From NCBI RefSeq assembly GCF_036237275.1, contig NZ_CP108352.1, forward strand, positions 3,224,001-3,288,000: 64,000 nt of DNA, written 5' to 3'. Below the pieces are notes generated by a model, which had not been told where the DNA came from, ran no database searches, and saw only the letters and a program-made list of their open reading frames with translations. Origin of the DNA: Streptomyces sp. NBC_01353. GTDB lineage: Bacteria; Actinomycetota; Actinomycetes; Streptomycetales; Streptomycetaceae. Numbering within the stretch: position 1 is the stretch's first letter; every line of letters begins with the position of its first letter. Of this stretch, positions 62,295 to 64,000 are shown in pieces. A program made the translations under genes and the position numbers.

Positions 62295-62828
62295 CTACAC
62301 CTTCTTCGACTGCAGCGCGCCCGCCATCTCGGCCAGCCGCTCGAAGGAGGCCGTCCCGGTCACCACCGTCGTGGCGCCGCCTTCCGTGCGGACCAGGGCG
62401 TCGTACTTCGGCCCCTCCCAGCGCTGCCAGACCTGACCGGCGACCGTCTGGGTCTTCCCGGAGTTCTCGGCCTGCTGAGTGACGTCGGGGACGTACTGCT
62501 TCGGCTCCTCCGTCGACTGGTGGATCGCCACGTACTGGGTGTCCGGGTCGAGGAAGCCCAGCTGCCAGGCGTCGTGCTGCTCGCGCTTGTACGAGACCAC
62601 GGTCGCCTTCCAGTCCTCGCCGAGCCCCTCGGGGGCCAGCACCGGGTACGGCGCCGCCCGCTGTGCCGTCAGGAGCTCGACCCGGTAGTCCTTCGCCTGG
62701 ACCGGGTTCGCATCCTCGTCGTGCGGGATGAAGAGATACATCACGCCCGCGGCGACCATGATCACGCCGAGGGACTGGAACATCCCGCGTACCGTCTGCC
62801 TGCCTCGCATACCTGCCACGCCCCCCAT
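62295..62828 (-). CDS. DUF4245-type membrane-anchored protein
   Basis: A protein of up to 177 residues. It has a short basic N-terminus, one transmembrane helix ([15 protein letters not shown]) and an extracytoplasmic domain with [31 protein letters not shown] and [16 protein letters not shown]. This is the DUF4245 pattern, conserved next to glpX in actinomycetes. Start could be the ATG at 62828 or an internal Met. Function unknown. Confidence 0.85.
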   Translation of the reverse strand: MGGVAGMRGRQTVRGMFQSLGVIMVAAGVMYLFIPHDEDANPVQAKDYRVELLTAQRAAPYPVLAPEGLGEDWKATVVSYKREQHDAWQLGFLDPDTQYVAIHQSTEEPKQYVPDVTQQAENSGKTQTVAGQVWQRWEGPKYDALVRTEGGATTVVTGTASFERLAEMAGALQSKKV

Positions 62829-62945
62829 GGTCGCATCATGGTGTTGTGCTCATACGTGGGCCCCTCTGCTCAATTTGTCGACGTACCGATAGAGTCGCAT
62901 CACCCTCTTTATTCCGGCCGTCGCCGTACAGAAAGGTGCGCTCCG

Positions 62946-63977
62946 ATGACCGAGCATTCCCTGCCGTCCGAGCTCGAGGTCTCCCCCGAGGCCCCTGACC
63001 GCAACCTCGCCCTGGAGCTCGTCCGGGTGACCGAGGCCGCCGCCATGGCAGCCGGCCGCTGGGTCGGGCGCGGCGACAAGATCGGCGCGGACGGCGCCGC
63101 GGTCAATGCGATGCGAACGCTGATCTCGACCGTCTCGATGAACGGCGTCGTCGTCATCGGCGAGGGCGAGAAGGACGAAGCCCCCATGCTGTTCAACGGC
63201 GAGCGGGTCGGTGACGGGACCGGCGCCGAGGTGGACATCGCCGTCGACCCGATCGACGGCACCACGCTGAACGCCAAGGGCATGCCGAACGCGATCGCCG
63301 TCCTGGCCGCCGCCGACCGCGGCACCATGTTCGACCCGTCCGCGGTCTTCTACATGGACAAGCTGGTCACCGGCCCCGAGGCCGCCGACTTCGTCGACAT
63401 CAACGCCCCCGTCTCGGTCAACATCCGCCGCGTCGCCAAGGCCAAGAACATGGCCGCCGAGGACGTCACCGTCGTCATCCTGGACCGCCCCCGTCACGAG
63501 GGCATCGTCAAGGAGATCCGCGAGACCGGCGCCCGGATCAAGTTCATCTCGGACGGCGACGTCGCGGGCTCGGTCATGGCGGTGCGCGAGGGCACCGGCG
63601 TGGACCTGCTCCTCGGCGTCGGCGGTACGCCCGAGGGCATCATCTCGGCCTGCGCCATAAAGTGCCTCGGCGGCGTCATCCAGGGCAAGCTGTGGCCCAA
63701 GGACGAGGCCGAGCGTCAGAAGGCGATCGACGCGGGGCACGACCTGGACCGTGTGCTGTCCACGAACGACCTGGTCAGCGGCGAGAACGTGTTCTTCGTC
63801 GCCACCGGCATCACGGACGGCGAGCTGCTGCGCGGCGTCCGCTACCGCTCGGAGACCGCGACCACGTCGTCGCTGGTGATGCGGTCGAAGTCCGGCACGA
63901 TCCGGCAGATCGACTCCACGCACCGGCTGTCGAAGCTGCGCGCGTACAGCAAGATCGACTTCGACCGGGCGAAGTAG
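62946..63977 (+). CDS. glpX: Class II fructose-1,6-bisphosphatase
   Basis: A 343-residue GlpX. The metal and substrate motifs are [42 protein letters not shown] and [12 protein letters not shown]. It carries out the committed gluconeogenic step in actinomycetes. AGAAAGG lies 11 bases before the ATG. Divergent from the DUF4245 gene, complete within the window. Confidence 0.96.
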   Translation: MTEHSLPSELEVSPEAPDRNLALELVRVTEAAAMAAGRWVGRGDKIGADGAAVNAMRTLISTVSMNGVVVIGEGEKDEAPMLFNGERVGDGTGAEVDIAVDPIDGTTLNAKGMPNAIAVLAAADRGTMFDPSAVFYMDKLVTGPEAADFVDINAPVSVNIRRVAKAKNMAAEDVTVVILDRPRHEGIVKEIRETGARIKFISDGDVAGSVMAVREGTGVDLLLGVGGTPEGIISACAIKCLGGVIQGKLWPKDEAERQKAIDAGHDLDRVLSTNDLVSGENVFFVATGITDGELLRGVRYRSETATTSSLVMRSKSGTIRQIDSTHRLSKLRAYSKIDFDRAK

Positions 63978-64000
63978 CGAAGCAGCCGCCGGAGCAAGCG

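Overview
The window is high-GC actinobacterial DNA. It is almost certainly Streptomyces: GTG starts and 4-base GTGA/ATGA stop-start overlaps are frequent, leucine TTA codons are nearly absent, and the housekeeping content is typical (serine phosphatase/ATP-binding regulators, a GH18 chitinase with a DasR-like operator, polyphosphate glucokinase, class II FBPase). I saw no rRNA, tRNA, CRISPR array or intact transposon.

Left flank (1-17.3 kb) holds ordinary and accessory chromosomal genes. In order: the C-terminal part of a TPM-domain protein, PspA, a PAS-GAF-SpoIIE phosphatase with a companion ATP-binding protein, a NUDIX hydrolase, a tiny SPOR-like protein, a GntR regulator, a secreted chitinase, a proline-rich septum-formation-type membrane protein, a serpin coupled to a repeat protein, a secreted subtilase, a threonine-synthase-like PLP enzyme, an NTF2-like protein and a quinone oxidoreductase.

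Centre (about 17.4-53.0 kb) is a biosynthetic gene cluster with no PKS, NRPS or recognisable terpene cyclase. It has five gene blocks and several regulators. Block A (+): SRPBCC protein, AMP-forming ligase, FAD/NAD(P)-binding protein and an MpaB/rubber-oxygenase-family (DUF2236) enzyme. Block B (-): C-methyltransferase, FAD amine-oxidase-like enzyme, glycosyltransferase, sugar epimerase and 3-ketoreductase. A Tat-exported berberine-bridge-type flavoprotein lies divergent to an imine-reductase-like gene (with a TTA codon); an FMN reductase and an MFS exporter follow. Next come an AfsR/SARP-type regulator and block C (+): RmlA, RmlB, NDP-hexose 2,3-dehydratase and a UbiA prenyltransferase. After a LuxR-type ATPase regulator, block D (-) is ispH, polyprenyl diphosphate synthase, dxs and ispG. 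Block E (+) is a degenerate IS701-like transposase relative, a class II DAHP synthase and an EntA-type dihydroxybenzoate dehydrogenase.

My inference is that blocks D and C supply and attach a polyprenyl chain to a shikimate-derived aromatic acid. The MpaB-like and flavin enzymes would then oxidise or cleave it, and a C-methylated 2,6-dideoxyhexose would be added: a glycosylated meroterpenoid. The product is not one I can name.

Right flank (53.0-64 kb) has a DUF308 membrane protein and a YefM/RelE-type toxin-antitoxin pair. Conserved housekeeping genes follow: ychF, a DUF6542 protein, ppgK, a second (housekeeping) ispH, an APC permease, xseA-xseB, a nitroreductase, a DUF4245 protein and glpX. 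Strong hairpin terminators separate most transcription units and are listed.
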